Part shown: one piece after another, positions 6,303 to 6,549 of the stretch | Layout of the letters: each line of letters begins with the position of its first letter | Position numbering within the stretch: position 1 is the stretch's first letter | Origin: CAZDSS01 sp964508185 | GTDB lineage: Bacteria > Pseudomonadota > Alphaproteobacteria > Sphingomonadales > Govanellaceae | DNA: 6,549 nucleotides | Assembly: GCA_964508185.1 (NCBI GenBank) | Contig: CAZDSS010000128.1 | Coordinates: 1 to 6,549, forward strand | Direction of reading: 5' to 3' | The notes under the pieces: model-generated | Databases searched by the model: none | Seen by the model: the letters and a program-made list of their open reading frames with translations, nothing else | What the model was told of the DNA's origin: nothing | Translations under genes and position numbers: made by a program

Positions 6303-6549
6303 TTATCCGCCGGTCACGCTCATATGGCGGGCGACGGCGGGCGCCGTGCGGCGGCGGTTGATGACGAAATCGTGGCCTTCGGGCTTGCGCGCGATGGCGG
6401 CGTCCAGCGCGGCGTCAAGATCGCCGCCGCTCCGCAGCACGGCGCGAAGGTCGGCGGCATCATTCTGCCCCAGGCACATGTAGAGCGTGCCCGTGCAGGT
6501 GAGGCGCACGCGATTGCAGCTTTCGCAGAAATTGTGCGAGAGCGGCGTG
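6303..6549 (-). CDS. moaA: GTP 3',8-cyclase MoaA, C-terminal 81 residues (5' part beyond window)
   Basis: C-terminal end of the radical-SAM enzyme that begins molybdenum cofactor synthesis by rearranging GTP to 3',8-cyclo-GTP, the precursor that MoaC turns into cyclic pyranopterin monophosphate. The frame is open through base 6549, so the N-terminal SAM-binding cluster domain is missing from view. What is seen is diagnostic: TPLSHNFCESCNRVRLTC followed by TGTLYMCLGQ gives the second [4Fe-4S] ligand set C-x2-C-x13-C, and the protein ends in HMSVTGG, matching the conserved Gly-Gly C-terminus of MoaA. The stop is TAA at 6303-6305. It is followed after 14 bp by nadK on the same strand, a probable operon. 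Identification is secure despite the short fragment. Confidence 0.95.
   Translation of the reverse strand, partial: TPLSHNFCESCNRVRLTCTGTLYMCLGQNDAADLRAVLRSGGDLDAALDAAIARKPEGHDFVINRRRTAPAVARHMSVTGG

Noticed and set aside
5668..6483. A 271-codon open frame on the + strand across nadK and the end of moaA
   Set aside because: It spans two well-identified genes on the other strand and has a composition typical of antisense shadows.

Overview
The window is a GC-rich chromosomal segment. By gene content it is most likely from an alphaproteobacterium, perhaps Hyphomicrobiales or a relative. The main pointers are a DUF2336 protein, a short 258-residue NAD kinase and cytosolic PAS histidine kinases with alphaproteobacterial-style H-boxes. 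The assignment below class level is inference. There are no rRNA or tRNA genes, CRISPR arrays, insertion sequences or phage genes.

Layout, left to right. (1) The 3' part of gatB (+, 1-876), an Asp/Glu-tRNA amidotransferase subunit, is cut by the left edge. (2) A two-PAS histidine kinase lies on the minus strand (842-2422) and overlaps the gatB tail by 35 bp, end to end. (3) A 217-bp divergent control region (2423-2639) is much richer in A+T than its surroundings. It holds a good sigma70-type promoter, a tandem 8-bp repeat, two hairpins and a possible 17-codon mini-ORF. (4) A + strand pair follows: a DUF2336 alpha-helical protein (2640-3770) whose stop codon overlaps the start of a second two-PAS histidine kinase (3760-5508). 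(5) On the minus strand, the end of moaA (6549-6303, cut by the right edge) is followed 14 bp later by nadK (6288-5512). nadK ends 3 bp from the stop of the second kinase.

How the genes may work together. gatB, nadK and moaA are housekeeping genes for tRNA-dependent amidation, NADP supply and molybdenum cofactor synthesis. They flank a compact signalling block. Both kinases have intact histidine, N-box and G-box motifs, no predicted membrane segment, and neither a receiver domain nor an adjacent response regulator. They are therefore orphan cytosolic sensors that must signal to a partner encoded elsewhere. The translationally coupled DUF2336-kinase pair is the most interesting unit. The helical DUF2336 protein, whose function I cannot assign, may be a partner, regulator or scaffold for the kinase. 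The divergent kinase shares the same control region and may belong to the same circuit.
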